Positions 1-8,961 of a stretch of 64,000 bases of DNA are shown one piece after another. The notes below the pieces were generated by a model, which worked only from the letters and a program-made list of their open reading frames with translations, was not told the origin of the DNA and made no database searches. Source of the DNA: Nansenia antarctica (Eukaryota; Chordata; Actinopteri; Argentiniformes; Microstomatidae); assembly GCA_963989245.1 (NCBI GenBank), contig OZ022351.1:21209616-21273615 (forward strand). Direction: 5' to 3'. Position 1 is the stretch's first letter. Each line of letters starts with the position of its first letter. The translations under genes and the position numbers were made by a program.

Positions 1-137
1 TTGTGACATGTTACTTTATAAACATGAGCTAATGAATCTTAATACTTAGCCATGGTAAATGTTGGTTCATTTAATGTTGCCATAGGTTGACACAACTGAA
101 TATCTTGTGTAAGATAATACGTGTTTCTGAGTTACAG

Positions 138-179
138 ATCATCAGGAGAAACTGGAGGAGCAGAAGAACTTGAATAGGG
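138..179 (+). CDS. Small coiled-coil exon, probable upstream exon of the B30.2 gene ending at 12464
   Basis: A 42-nt open segment follows an acceptor (GAGTTACAG) and precedes a donor (GTATGA). In the phase 2 nt + 13 codons + 1 nt it reads HQEKLEEQKNLNR, a short charged helix. That phase-1/phase-1 format is the one used by the exons at 10874, 11194 and 11325, and the sequence would join directly to the coiled-coil exon at 10874. The intron between them (about 10.7 kb) is almost entirely transposons. The exon is very short and unconfirmed by transcript, so the assignment is inference. Confidence 0.45.
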
Positions 180-529
180 GTATGAATAACCTTTTAAAAT
201 GGACGGGCCCGTAATTGGGCCCAAATTCTGATTGTTTATTTTATCTCCTTGACATTAAGTTATTCTGAACAACTGATTTGAGGATATCCATACAAAAATT
301 CAAGGTTTTACCTATCAAATGACATTTTGCTTTTGTATCTGATCATCATATTTCTAATGTTATTAAGCAGTTTAGTGGGTCTGGTTTTTAGGTGGAAATT
401 AGTCTGATAGGGCATAAAACGTTTGAAGATAAGGAAGACATACTATAATGTCTACATAAGTACTACTGTATATGACAGTTAATGGTTATTTATGAATGTT
501 TATTCAACTGTCATGAAGTGTCACTTTGT

Positions 530-565
<36 letters not shown>

Positions 566-834
566 CCAGGTGTCAGTCATGGCATCATTATGTAGATGTT
601 ATGCCTACCTTGTGCATGCCCCTTCAAATAATGTGTTACGCAGATTATATGTATGACACTCTTATTAAACATACATCGCAACATTAAGCTAAATCATTGC
701 AATCATGAATACAATTTTTGTACGTTTTAAAGACATCATTACTGATGAAGAGAAGAAGATGAACGTCTGGGAAAAGATATGCCAAATGCAGTATATACTC
801 AAACCCCATTCACACATAAGAGCTTTCCCCGTAA
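180..834. other. Non-coding stretch with a TA microsatellite
   Basis: I see no gene here. It holds a (TA)n run at about 533-561. The last part (about 790-834) weakly resembles the reverse complement of about 9690-9760, which may reflect an old DNA transposon around the duplicated flank. Confidence 0.5.
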
Positions 835-1022
835 ATTCTATGGAATTAACCTGGTATGGGGCGTCGCGCAATCAGCAGGGAGAGAGCCCGCAGCACAGAA
901 CGCAAAGAACTGCCCCAGACCCCGAATATCACTACTAAATATTTTAAAAAAACTGGATACATGTTATTCATAGTTAGCTAACTTACTTACTTAGCTAGAT
1001 TACAAATGCACATTTATGATAT
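835..1022 (+). repeat. Left copy of a ~190-bp duplicated flank
   Basis: This 188-bp segment recurs in the same orientation at 8962-9155 with few differences. It ends in GATAT, directly next to the gypsy LTR. The pair brackets the whole gypsy plus miniature-LTR block, and is far longer than a target-site duplication. Confidence 0.85.
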
Positions 1023-1592
1023 TGTCGTGTTTCGTCCGTCTGATGTGCGTGGGTATAATGACTCACACGACAAGGGATTCTCCGTTTCTGGTTCTTTAGT
1101 GAACTTCTTCTTAACACAATACACAATACAAGATACAACTAATTGTGTCCCAGATGGCAGGTTAATAGATGACGGGAAAACTAGCTCTGGCACAGAACAG
1201 CAGCTTTGCTGTCCATACCGATGAGCGTTGTTCCCTTTACTGCCTGTTTACGTAACCAAGGTAACGAGCTATCTCTCTCTCTGGGTGATCATGTGACATA
1301 CAGTAACCAATCAACAATAACGGTAACATAAACACAACAACAACAACAACAACAGGGAAAGCCACCCATGGTGGACTGTCTCACACTATCCCCCTCCAAG
1401 AGTACTGAGTCCCTTCAGTACAGGTGACTTAACATTAACATGTCTAGGAATAGAACAGTTGACTCAATGAACATGTCTAAATTATTTGATTACTTACATC
1501 ACATTCTTTGCAAACTCGTAGGCCCTATAGCTAAACAGCAGTGAAACAATTAAAACACTTAACTACTTGTAAACAGTTTTTACAGTAAAACA
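1023..1592 (-). repeat. Ty3/gypsy 3' LTR (complete, 570 bp)
   Basis: This is the direct repeat partner of 7852-8379. On the plus strand it runs from TGTCGTG to GTAAAACA, so it has TG...CA ends on either strand. An A-rich polypurine run, followed by TGTTTTACTG, lies just upstream in minus-strand reading, as expected for a polypurine tract before a 3' LTR. The flank GATAT is at 1018-1022. Confidence 0.9.
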
Positions 1593-1673
1593 TTTTTTTT
1601 TTCTTTATAATGCAAAACTTCTTGGATGAAGTAACCAATCTGCCGATAAACTAAACAGTCTCTCTTTCAATAA
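1593..1673 (-). other. Gypsy 3' leader with polypurine tract
   Basis: This short stretch lies between the Gag-Pol stop and the 3' LTR. In minus-strand reading it ends with an A/G run (AAAGAAAAAAAAAA) directly before TGTTTTACTG, the expected plus-strand primer for reverse transcription. Confidence 0.7.
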
Positions 1674-4600
1674 CTAGTTCCTGAATCTCTCTGGCCTATT
1701 AACCATGCGTCCCTTAGATGTTTTAACAGTATTTTTTGGAGTGTCCTCTTGTCTTTTTTCCTGCTGACACCTTGGAGCTTTGAGATGAGGTTTCTCCTCT
1801 TGATCACATGACTCTCGAGAAGCTCCTTCCCCTGCTGGATCTTTATCATTGTCTTTCTGTAGTGGCAGCTCTGGTACCAACGGGACATCCTCTTCAGGTA
1901 GCTGTGTAGCTGGGTCTTGGCACTGCTGCAGCACTTGACTCCTTTGACGTTTTATCCCAGCAGGGACCACCTCACTATTGTATGGTTTAAGCCGATCATG
2001 GTGCATTATCTTTCTGCGCTTCAACCCTTGAATATCGTAGAGGACAGGACCACGGCATCCAGCCACAATCAAGGGGCCCTTCCAAGGTGCTTGAAGCTTG
2101 GGGCTTAATCCCTTCTTTTTCGTGTCATCCTTTACATACACCAAATCTCCAACGCTGTAAGAATGTTCTCGTGCTCGGACATCATACATCTTCTTCTGAC
2201 GTTCTTGTGCAGTGCGGAGGTGCTCCCTCGCTGTGCTTTGTGCCTCCTTAAGTCCTTCTCCCAGGTTATGAAGGAAATCTGCTACCTCCATTCGGTCAGA
2301 TTTGAGTTCTGCAGCCCCAGACTGGATATCCTGTGGTTGATGAACTTCTCGGCCAAACATGAGCCTGTTAGGTGTGAACCCTGTGATTGCATGGCGTGAG
2401 CTGCGGTAGGCTGAGGTGAGTAGTGACAGATGCTCATCCCAGTTCTTTTGGTTCTGGTCCACGTAGCACCGGATCATCTGGAGTAAAGTTCTGTTGAACC
2501 TTTCCACCTGTCCGTTAGAGGCAGGGTGGTAGGGGGTGGTCCTTGTCTTTGTGATCTGTAGGAGCTTGCATACATTCTGGAACAGGGAACTCTCAAAATT
2601 GCGACCTTGGTCAGTGTGCAACTCGAGGGGGGCTCCAAATCGGGCGATAAAGTCATACACAAGCCTCCTTGCTGTTGTTTCCGCCCCTTGGTCAGGAACA
2701 GCAAAGGCTTCGACCCATCGAGTAAACTGGTCAATTATGACGAGAATGTACTTGTTTCCAGAGCTGGATACAGGGAATGGCCCGAGGATGTCTACGTGGA
2801 GACGGTCCAAAGGTGCTCCAGCTTGGTAGCTTTGCAACTTGGCTCGTTTCACTGGTCCCGTAGTTTTGCATGCATTGCAGTGCTGGCATCTCTTCACAAA
2901 CAGATGGACTTCTTCACCCATTCCATACCAGTGATAGCTCTGGCGTAAGCGCTCCAGTGTTTTTGCTTCCCCAAGATGACCAGATTGAGGAGGATTATGG
3001 CAAGCCTGCAGGACCTCTCTTTGCATGGAAGCTGGAACTAGTAGCAACACGGTTGGTTGTTGGGCTCCTACTCTCTCCCAGGAGTAGTAGAGAACTCCTT
3101 GCTGCAGCATGACCTGAGGCCAGCAGAGCCAGAACTTCCTCACTGCAGGGCTCTCAAGCATCACCTGATCTTTAGTAGGGAGGGTTCCTGATTCTTTCCA
3201 TGTGTGGAGGGTGGAGAGGACAGGATCAGCTTTCTGAAGTTTGGCAAGCTCTTCCAATCTGACTGACTGCAGCCAGTTAACTACTGGAGTCTCCAGCATG
3301 GTTGTATGTGGTGGATCTGTTTCCATCGACTGAGTGTTATCACCACTGGTCTCACCAGACTCAATACTCCTAACTGCGAGCGGCACAACATCATCAACAT
3401 CGTCTTCAAATCTTGTCCACTGCTCATGAAGTCTTCGGCAGTACTTACATCCTTGACATGGTAGATCAGACAAGTTCTTTCCAGCTTGGTAACAGTCACA
3501 TTTGTCTGAATGTTCTCTGGTTTGCCTTGACATGGCATCAGCATTGCAGTGTTGCCGGCCCGCTCGATGCTCTATGTCAAAGTCATATTGGCTCAACTCT
3601 TCCAGCCAGCGAGCCAACTGACCTTCAGGGTTTTTTAACCGAAACAGCCAGGTGAGACTGCCATGATCTGTTCGTAGCAGAAACTTCTTGCCCAGTAGGT
3701 AGTGGCGGAACTGACGAGTGTAGCGGACGACAGCAAGTAACTCACGTCTGGTAACACAGTACCTCTGCTGAGCTGGTGTAAGATGGCTGCTGGCGTATGT
3801 TAGGACTCGCTCTTCTCCCCACTGGAGTTGTGACAGAACAGCTCCAATACTGTGGTTCGAGGCATCAGTGTCTAGAATGTACTTGCCTCCAACAGTGGGG
3901 TATCCCAGCACTGGTGTAGTTGTCAGTTTTTCTTTCAGCTTTGTAAAAGCATCTTGGTGCTCATTTGTCCACAGGAATGTAGCCCCCTTCTTTGAAAGGC
4001 TGTGGAGAGGGCTTGCCAGTTCTGCAAAAGCTGGAACAAACTTGCGGTAGTAGTTACACAGTCCAAGAAAAGCTTGCAGCTCCTTCAGGTTGTTGGGTGG
4101 CTCCCAGCGCTGTACATCCTTGACCAGAGCTGGGTTTGGACAGATCCCATCTCCACTCACAATGTGGCCCAGGAAGAGAACTTCCTCTTGAAGCAAGTGA
4201 CATTTAGAAGGCTTCAGCTTCAACCCATAGCTGTGGAGACACTTGAAGACCTGTGCGAGCCGGTCCAGGCTTTCATCCACTCCCCTGCCAATGACAATGA
4301 CGTCGTCAAGGTAGATCAGCAATGTTTCCCATTGGAGTCCCCTGAGGACGAGCTCCATTGCCCTCTGAAAGGTGCTTGGGGCATTGCAGAGCCCAAATGG
4401 CATGCGGGTGTATTCATAGAGGCCCCATTTGGTGATGAATGCTGTCTTCCCGCGGTCTTGGTCATCCACTGCTATCTGCCAATAGCCAGACTGAAGGTCA
4501 AGTGTTGAGAACATTGTAGCTTCCCCAAGAACATCAAGACACTCTTCAATCTTGGGCAAAGGATATGCGTCCTTTACCGTCAGACTGTTCAAGCCGCGGT

Positions 4601-7208
4601 AATCTATGCACCACCGTACTCCTCCATCCTTCTTGCGTACTAAGACGACCGGAGAGGCCCACTCCGATGATGATGGTGTAACGACACCGGCTTTAAGCAT
4701 GTCTTGAAGATGTGTTTGCTCTTCACTTTGAAATCCAAGAGGTGCCCTTCTCACTCGCTGGCGCACAGGCTTAGCCGATCCTGTGTCAATCTTGTGTGTG
4801 ACAGCAGACATGTAACCCAGGTCGGAATCACTTTTGGCAAAGAGGGATTGGTAGGTCACTAGCAGTTGGATAAATTGTTCTTGTTGCTCCTCACTGAGTG
4901 CCTCACTAGTAGCACCAACCAGGCTTTGGAGATGTTCAGGTAGCTCAGAGATTGCTGCTACTCTTCCAACCACCAGTGATGGCACACTCTCTGACTCTCC
5001 CTCTATGATGGGCTCTACACTTTGCTCAGGTGAACATGATGGCTCCTCAGGATAAGCTTCAACTAAGAGTCCAAGGCATGCTCCTCTTGGCAGGGCCGCT
5101 TTGCTGGTCGAGAAGTTGCATAGCCGGACTGGCACCCGCTTCTCCATAGTGGTAACAACACTCCCGGAGACTACATTTTCTGTGATGTTCAAAGGCTCTA
5201 GTACAGCTGGAACACCTGGCCTTGGTTCTTCCACCTCGCCCCAGACCACACATTCAGATGTAGGTGGTATGGTGGTGGTCTCTCCTAGGGTCACTCTGGC
5301 AACATGATAGTCTGATCCATCCCCTCGTACTATTTTGGAGGGCACAAGTTCGTTACCGATGAACACCTTACCACGGGTGTGGATGACAACATCATGAGTC
5401 TTCATCAGATCCAATCCTATGAGGACAGAGTCACGTATGGGGGCTACGTGTACGTCCCAGTCGATTGTTTTGGCTGCAATTTTAAAGGTGACGTTCAGTC
5501 CACGTTTTGCTTCCATGCCATCTCCAACTCCCGCATTTAGAAGGTAGGTCTTACGTAGGCTTGTCGGATCACCTCCAGAGAAACTCCTATACAGCTCCTC
5601 TGAGATTACTGTTGTCTGGGCTCCCGTGTCCACCACAGCCTGTGTTGGAATGCCGTTTACTGTCACCGGAATCTGTAGACTCTCACCCTTGTTTTTGGTG
5701 CAGCCAATCTGTAGCCCTTGTGGTTTGTGATCTACATGTAGTCTCCCTTCTGACCGCCCCCGTTGGTCTGGGCCTTTGTCACCGCGGTTACGTGCAGCTG
5801 TTGGGCTCGGCGATCTACTGCAGTCCCTCCTGAAGTGTCCTTGTTCTCCACATTTATAACATGGGCCAGCTGCTCCCCGGGTTGGGCTTGGTGACTGGGA
5901 GCGCATCCGGCCGGGCTGCACCTGATAATGGTTCTGTGTCCTCTCTAGTGACAGGGGACGTTGTGTTGTTGCTCTAGTTTTATGATGTTCAAACTGCAGC
6001 TGTAGATTCCCTACTGTATGTACGAGGGTCTTGACTTGGTCCGTTAGTGTAGCAAACTGTTCAGCAGTTACATACTGAGGGGTCTGTACCCTACGAGAGG
6101 TAGGAGTAAAGTCCTCACAGATGTCTCCATCATCAGCCCAAGAAATGCGTCGTGTTCTGTTCTTTATTTCTGTTTCACGTCCCACCGTAGCTTTGAAGTT
6201 GTGTTCATGAGCCTCTACACACTTTTGAGCCTCTGCAAGGGAGCATGGATCTCGGTTCATAACTTCATAGGCCACTTTTTGATTTTTTAGACCTTTAAGA
6301 AAGGCATCAGTTGCAAGTTGATCTTGCAGCTGGAGATCCACTCCTGGATATGCAAGTGTGACGAGGCGTCTCACCTCTTCTGCAAATTCAGCTGACGCCT
6401 CTCTACCTTGCCGAAGTTCTCCCAACTTTCTCCTTACTGTGGTAGGGGGGTCTCTTTTCCCAAAGCGCTGAGTAAGCTCCTCCACTAAGAGAGCATAATC
6501 CTCCCGTGTACGTTCTGGCAGTGAGCAGACATATCGTATTGCAGCTCCTCTTAAGCATTCATGCAGCCTGTCCACTCTTTCTGTAGTACTCCATCCATAC
6601 TTCCTGGCCTGGCGCTCAAATGGCAACAAGAAAGAGTCCCAGTCATCATTTCCTTCAAATGTGGCAAGTTTAGGTCTACGCACTTCTTGCAGAGTGTGCT
6701 GACTGTTGTGACCAGAACTATTCAGTCTCTGCTCACCATAGGGAAATGAGCGTTGGGTTTCATTCTCAGAGTCTCTAGTGTCTCTCCATCTACTGTCAGG
6801 TTCAGCATTGCCGCCCCTCCTGGTGGGACCAAAGTTGCGAGTGCGCTGATTGATGACATCCAACTCAGCTGCAAAGGGGGCACCAACACGAGTTTTTGGT
6901 CTTACTGGTATATCCCAAGAGGCTGAAGGTATAGCTTCAGGCTCAGAAGCATGCCTGTCCAATGTGGGGCGCTGTAAGATCTTATCCCCATTTCGACTGG
7001 AAGCAGCAAGTGGTGGTGAGGCTTGCTGTGTAACGGGATTTCCTCCTGTTATGTGTGTTAGTACGGGGGCTAGCATCATTTGCAGGTGTTTTGTCTGCTG
7101 ATTTTGGCTATCCAACAAAGCTTGTAGCCATGTTGGGGCTCTATCAGGCTCAGTAGGTCCTACTGTAGCTCCTTGTTCCTCTGTCATTTTATTGAGTTTT
7201 CTGTTCAT
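1674..7208 (-). CDS. gag-pol: Ty3/gypsy Gag-Pol polyprotein (1844 aa, intact)
   Basis: A single ORF carries all the enzymes for reverse transcription and integration. Domains in order: Gag core about 180-285 (WDSFLLPFERQARKYGW); CCHC knuckle near 447 (CYKCGEQGHFRRDC); aspartic protease near 524 (VDTGAQTTVIS); reverse transcriptase with YLDDV near 964; RNase H starting DTDASNHSIGAVLSQ near 1112; integrase with an HHCC finger (ending CQHCNAC, near 1440), then the catalytic D (VDILGPF), D (TDQGRNF) and E (GQVERFNRTL), and a C-terminal GPY/F-like module (APWKGPLIV). The order PR-RT-RH-IN identifies Ty3/gypsy rather than Ty1/copia. The start is ATG at 7208; another Met lies eight codons in. Gag and Pol share one frame with no frameshift or stop, so their ratio would have to be set by protein processing. 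No chromodomain was recognised. Confidence 0.96.
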   Translation of the reverse strand: MNRKLNKMTEEQGATVGPTEPDRAPTWLQALLDSQNQQTKHLQMMLAPVLTHITGGNPVTQQASPPLAASSRNGDKILQRPTLDRHASEPEAIPSASWDIPVRPKTRVGAPFAAELDVINQRTRNFGPTRRGGNAEPDSRWRDTRDSENETQRSFPYGEQRLNSSGHNSQHTLQEVRRPKLATFEGNDDWDSFLLPFERQARKYGWSTTERVDRLHECLRGAAIRYVCSLPERTREDYALLVEELTQRFGKRDPPTTVRRKLGELRQGREASAEFAEEVRRLVTLAYPGVDLQLQDQLATDAFLKGLKNQKVAYEVMNRDPCSLAEAQKCVEAHEHNFKATVGRETEIKNRTRRISWADDGDICEDFTPTSRRVQTPQYVTAEQFATLTDQVKTLVHTVGNLQLQFEHHKTRATTQRPLSLERTQNHYQVQPGRMRSQSPSPTRGAAGPCYKCGEQGHFRRDCSRSPSPTAARNRGDKGPDQRGRSEGRLHVDHKPQGLQIGCTKNKGESLQIPVTVNGIPTQAVVDTGAQTTVISEELYRSFSGGDPTSLRKTYLLNAGVGDGMEAKRGLNVTFKIAAKTIDWDVHVAPIRDSVLIGLDLMKTHDVVIHTRGKVFIGNELVPSKIVRGDGSDYHVARVTLGETTTIPPTSECVVWGEVEEPRPGVPAVLEPLNITENVVSGSVVTTMEKRVPVRLCNFSTSKAALPRGACLGLLVEAYPEEPSCSPEQSVEPIIEGESESVPSLVVGRVAAISELPEHLQSLVGATSEALSEEQQEQFIQLLVTYQSLFAKSDSDLGYMSAVTHKIDTGSAKPVRQRVRRAPLGFQSEEQTHLQDMLKAGVVTPSSSEWASPVVLVRKKDGGVRWCIDYRGLNSLTVKDAYPLPKIEECLDVLGEATMFSTLDLQSGYWQIAVDDQDRGKTAFITKWGLYEYTRMPFGLCNAPSTFQRAMELVLRGLQWETLLIYLDDVIVIGRGVDESLDRLAQVFKCLHSYGLKLKPSKCHLLQEEVLFLGHIVSGDGICPNPALVKDVQRWEPPNNLKELQAFLGLCNYYRKFVPAFAELASPLHSLSKKGATFLWTNEHQDAFTKLKEKLTTTPVLGYPTVGGKYILDTDASNHSIGAVLSQLQWGEERVLTYASSHLTPAQQRYCVTRRELLAVVRYTRQFRHYLLGKKFLLRTDHGSLTWLFRLKNPEGQLARWLEELSQYDFDIEHRAGRQHCNADAMSRQTREHSDKCDCYQAGKNLSDLPCQGCKYCRRLHEQWTRFEDDVDDVVPLAVRSIESGETSGDNTQSMETDPPHTTMLETPVVNWLQSVRLEELAKLQKADPVLSTLHTWKESGTLPTKDQVMLESPAVRKFWLCWPQVMLQQGVLYYSWERVGAQQPTVLLLVPASMQREVLQACHNPPQSGHLGEAKTLERLRQSYHWYGMGEEVHLFVKRCQHCNACKTTGPVKRAKLQSYQAGAPLDRLHVDILGPFPVSSSGNKYILVIIDQFTRWVEAFAVPDQGAETTARRLVYDFIARFGAPLELHTDQGRNFESSLFQNVCKLLQITKTRTTPYHPASNGQVERFNRTLLQMIRCYVDQNQKNWDEHLSLLTSAYRSSRHAITGFTPNRLMFGREVHQPQDIQSGAAELKSDRMEVADFLHNLGEGLKEAQSTAREHLRTAQERQKKMYDVRAREHSYSVGDLVYVKDDTKKKGLSPKLQAPWKGPLIVAGCRGPVLYDIQGLKRRKIMHHDRLKPYNSEVVPAGIKRQRSQVLQQCQDPATQLPEEDVPLVPELPLQKDNDKDPAGEGASRESCDQEEKPHLKAPRCQQEKRQEDTPKNTVKTSKGRMVNRPERFRN

Positions 7209-7573
7209 GTAATTGTCCTTTTATTTTCGGTGGATTGTCTGTTCCACTTGTCTTGTTCTCATTCATGTAGTTGTCTCTTTGTATTATTTAGTTGTTTATT
7301 TATATAATTGTCTCTTTGATTTTGTTGAGTTGTTTATTAATGGAATTGTCCGCTTAATTTAGTTGAGTCTAACGGGAGTACAGTCTGCCCAAACACCACC
7401 AGGTGGCAGTACTCAACCAGTTGTTGTAGTAACTCCTGAATCCAGTCAGCTGGCTAGCTAGCTGTCTCCTGTTAGCCCCTATTAGCTCCCGTTAGCTTTG
7501 GCTCTTATAACTTTATTATCTTCCGTTAGCTTCTGTTAGCTTTTCCTCTGTCAGGTGGATGTACTCACGGATG
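7209..7573 (-). other. Gypsy 5' untranslated leader
   Basis: About 365 bp separate the Gag start from the PBS. The stretch is AT-rich and contains imperfect repeats of TTGTCTCTTT/TTAGTTG and GTTAGCT-type motifs. I see no ORF. Confidence 0.6.
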
Positions 7574-7591
7574 ATCCCACTTCAGACACCA
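7574..7591 (-). promoter_or_regulatory. Primer-binding site, gag-proximal copy
   Basis: The minus strand reads TGGTGTCTGAAGTGGGAT, one base downstream of an LTR-like end (...CGCTACA, C). The same 18-mer is at 7832-7849, two bases from the gypsy LTR end. A tRNA-Leu primer is inferred from memory of the tRNA 3' end. Confidence 0.8.
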
Positions 7592-7592
7592 G

Positions 7593-7807
7593 TGTAGCGA
7601 ACGGAGACTTGGTAGTGTAACTCGCCCCATGCGGGAATCGAACCCCGATCTCCCGCATAACCGACGACCGCGCTAACCATTAGACCAAGAGAGTTAACTC
7701 ACTTGGAGGAGCTGTTAACGGGGCCTCATACAGGATCGTTACACTATCCTCACCGTTCGGGAGAGCGTGCCCTCACGCTTCACTATGTCAAGTCCCTCAC
7801 GTGGACA
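7593..7807 (-). repeat. 215-bp miniature-element LTR embedded in the gypsy 5' region
   Basis: The minus strand reads TGTCCACG...CGCTACA, 215 bp, the same sequence and length as the LTRs at 8402-8616 and 8662-8876. It sits between two PBS copies and so looks like LTR plus PBS of the miniature element spliced into the gypsy leader. Confidence 0.9.
7621..7693 (-). ncRNA. tRNA-like sequence inside LTR (minus copy)
   Basis: The 73-nt segment has an A box (TGGTCTAATGG) and a perfect B box (GGTTCGATTCC). Its ends can pair as a 7-bp acceptor stem with one mismatch (CTCTCTT/GGGCGAG). The 3' half resembles tRNA-Asp, but the anticodon arm does not fold well, so I regard it as a tRNA-derived Pol III promoter and not a working tRNA gene. 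Confidence 0.6.
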
Positions 7808-7831
7808 CGCCTCTCCGATGGCCTTCCTTCC

Positions 7832-7849
7832 ATCCCACTTCAGACACCA
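7832..7849 (-). promoter_or_regulatory. Primer-binding site, LTR-proximal copy
   Basis: This is an exact second copy of the 18-nt PBS, placed two bases from the gypsy 5' LTR. What follows it is the internal piece of the miniature element and not gypsy leader. Confidence 0.8.
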
Positions 7850-7851
7850 GT

Positions 7852-8379
7852 TGTCGTGTTTCGTCCGTCTGATGTGCGTGGGTATAATGACTCACACGAC
7901 AAGGGATTCTCCGTTTCTGGTTCTTTAGTGAACTTCTTCTTAACACAATACACAATACAAGATACAACTAATTGTGTCCCAGATGGCAGGTTAATAGATG
8001 ACGGGAAAACTAGCTCTGGCACAGAACAGCAGCTTTGCTGTCCATACCGATGAGCGTTGTTCCCTTTACTGCCTGTTTACGTAACCAAGGTAACGAGCTA
8101 TCTCTCTCTCTGGGTGATCATGTGACATACAGTAACCAATCAACAATAACGGTAACATAAACACAACAACAACAACAGGGAAAGCCACCCATGGTGGACT
8201 GTCTCACACTATCCCCCTCCAAGAGTACTGAGTCCCTTCAGTACAGGTGACTTAACATTAACATGTCTAGGAATAGAACAGTTGACTCAATGAACATGTC
8301 TAAATTATTTGATTACTTACATCACATTCTTTGCAAACTCGTAGGCCCTATAGCTAAACAGCAGTGAAACAATTAAAAC
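7852..8379 (-). repeat. Ty3/gypsy 5' LTR (truncated)
   Basis: This matches the 3' LTR from TGTCGTG to AATTAAAAC; the last 36 bp of the 3' LTR are absent. An ACA/CAA microsatellite within the LTR is shorter here than in the 3' LTR. A T-rich joint (8380-8401) and the miniature element replace the missing end. Confidence 0.9.
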
Positions 8380-8401
8380 TTTTTTACTTTTTTTTTTCAC
8401 G

Positions 8402-8616
8402 TGTCCACGTGAGGGACTTGACATAGTGAAGCGTGAGGGCACGCTCTCCCGAACGGTGAGGATAGTGTAACGATCCTGTATGAGACCCCGTTAACAGCTC
8501 CTCCAAGGGAGTTAACTCTCTTGGTCTAATGGTTAGCGCGGTCGTCGGTTATGCGGGAGATCGGGGTTCGATTCCCGCATGGGGCGAGTTACACTACCAA
8601 GTCTCCGTTCGCAACA
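8402..8616 (+). repeat. Left LTR of miniature element
   Basis: 215 bp, TGTCCACG...CGCAACA. It is nearly identical to 8662-8876 and to the reverse complement of 7593-7807. Confidence 0.8.
8516..8588 (+). ncRNA. tRNA-like sequence in left miniature LTR
   Basis: The A box is at 8522-8532 and the B box GGTTCGATTCC at 8565-8575; the A-to-B distance is normal for a Pol III type 2 promoter. The acceptor-like ends pair with one mismatch. An additional hairpin ATGCGGGA/TCCCGCAT spans the T arm. Confidence 0.6.
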
Positions 8617-8661
8617 CTGGTGTCGGAAAGTTGGGATGGAACGAAGGCCATCGGAGAGGCG

Positions 8662-8876
8662 TGTCCACGTGAGGGACTTGACATAGTGAAGCGTGAGGGC
8701 ACGCTCTCCCGAACGGTGAGGATAGTGTAACGATCCTGTATGAGACCCCGTTAACAGCTCCTCCAAGGGAGTTAACTCTCTTGGTCTAATGGTTAGCGCG
8801 GTCGTCGGTTATGCGGGAGATCGGGGTTCGATTCCCGCATGGGGCGAGTTACACTACCAAGTCTCCGTTCGCTACA
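8662..8876 (+). repeat. Right LTR of miniature element
   Basis: 215 bp, TGTCCACG...CGCTACA; same length as the left LTR. Confidence 0.8.
8776..8848 (+). ncRNA. tRNA-like sequence in right miniature LTR
   Basis: This is the same 73-nt tRNA-like segment as at 8516-8588, with its B box at 8825-8835. Confidence 0.6.
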
Positions 8877-8961
8877 ATATTGATCTCCCGCATAACCGCC
8901 GGCCGCGCTAACCACAACACCAAGAGAGTTAACTCCCTTGGAGGAGCTGTTAACCGGCCTC
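8877..8961 (-). repeat. Inverted, truncated piece of the miniature LTR
   Basis: The segment corresponds to the middle of the 215-bp LTR in minus orientation (compare about 7645-7730), with more substitutions and a small deletion. It joins the right flank copy at 8962. Confidence 0.75.

Larger units (their letters stand above)
1023..8379 (-). mobile_element. Ty3/gypsy LTR retrotransposon, minus strand, with chimeric 5' end
   Basis: Order on the minus strand: 5' LTR (8379-7852, missing 36 bp at its outer end), a PBS, a 42-bp piece and one LTR of the miniature element (7851-7593), a second PBS copy (7591-7574), a leader, the Gag-Pol ORF (7208-1674), a polypurine tract and the 3' LTR (1592-1023). 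Both PBS copies read TGGTGTCTGAAGTGGGAT. I recall this as complementary, with one mismatch, to the 3' end of vertebrate tRNA-Leu(CAA). The ORF is uninterrupted, but the damaged 5' LTR and the foreign LTR between LTR and gag make autonomous mobility doubtful. Confidence 0.9.
8402..8876 (+). mobile_element. Miniature LTR element (TRIM-like, 475 bp) with tRNA-like LTRs
   Basis: Two directly repeated 215-bp LTRs (8402-8616 and 8662-8876) with TG...CA ends flank a 45-bp interior. The interior starts one base after the left LTR with a degenerate PBS (TGGTGTCGGAAAGTTGGGAT) and ends in a purine-rich run (GGAGAGGCG) against the right LTR. That is the architecture of a terminal-repeat retrotransposon in miniature. 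It encodes no protein. Each LTR carries a tRNA-like segment with A and B boxes. No target duplication is seen: the flanks are TCACG and ATATT. A tandem duplication of a tRNA-derived SINE is the alternative. Confidence 0.75.

Noticed and set aside
1023..8379. Endogenous retrovirus with envelope
   Set aside because: No env ORF follows pol; the 3' LTR begins within 90 bp of the Gag-Pol stop.
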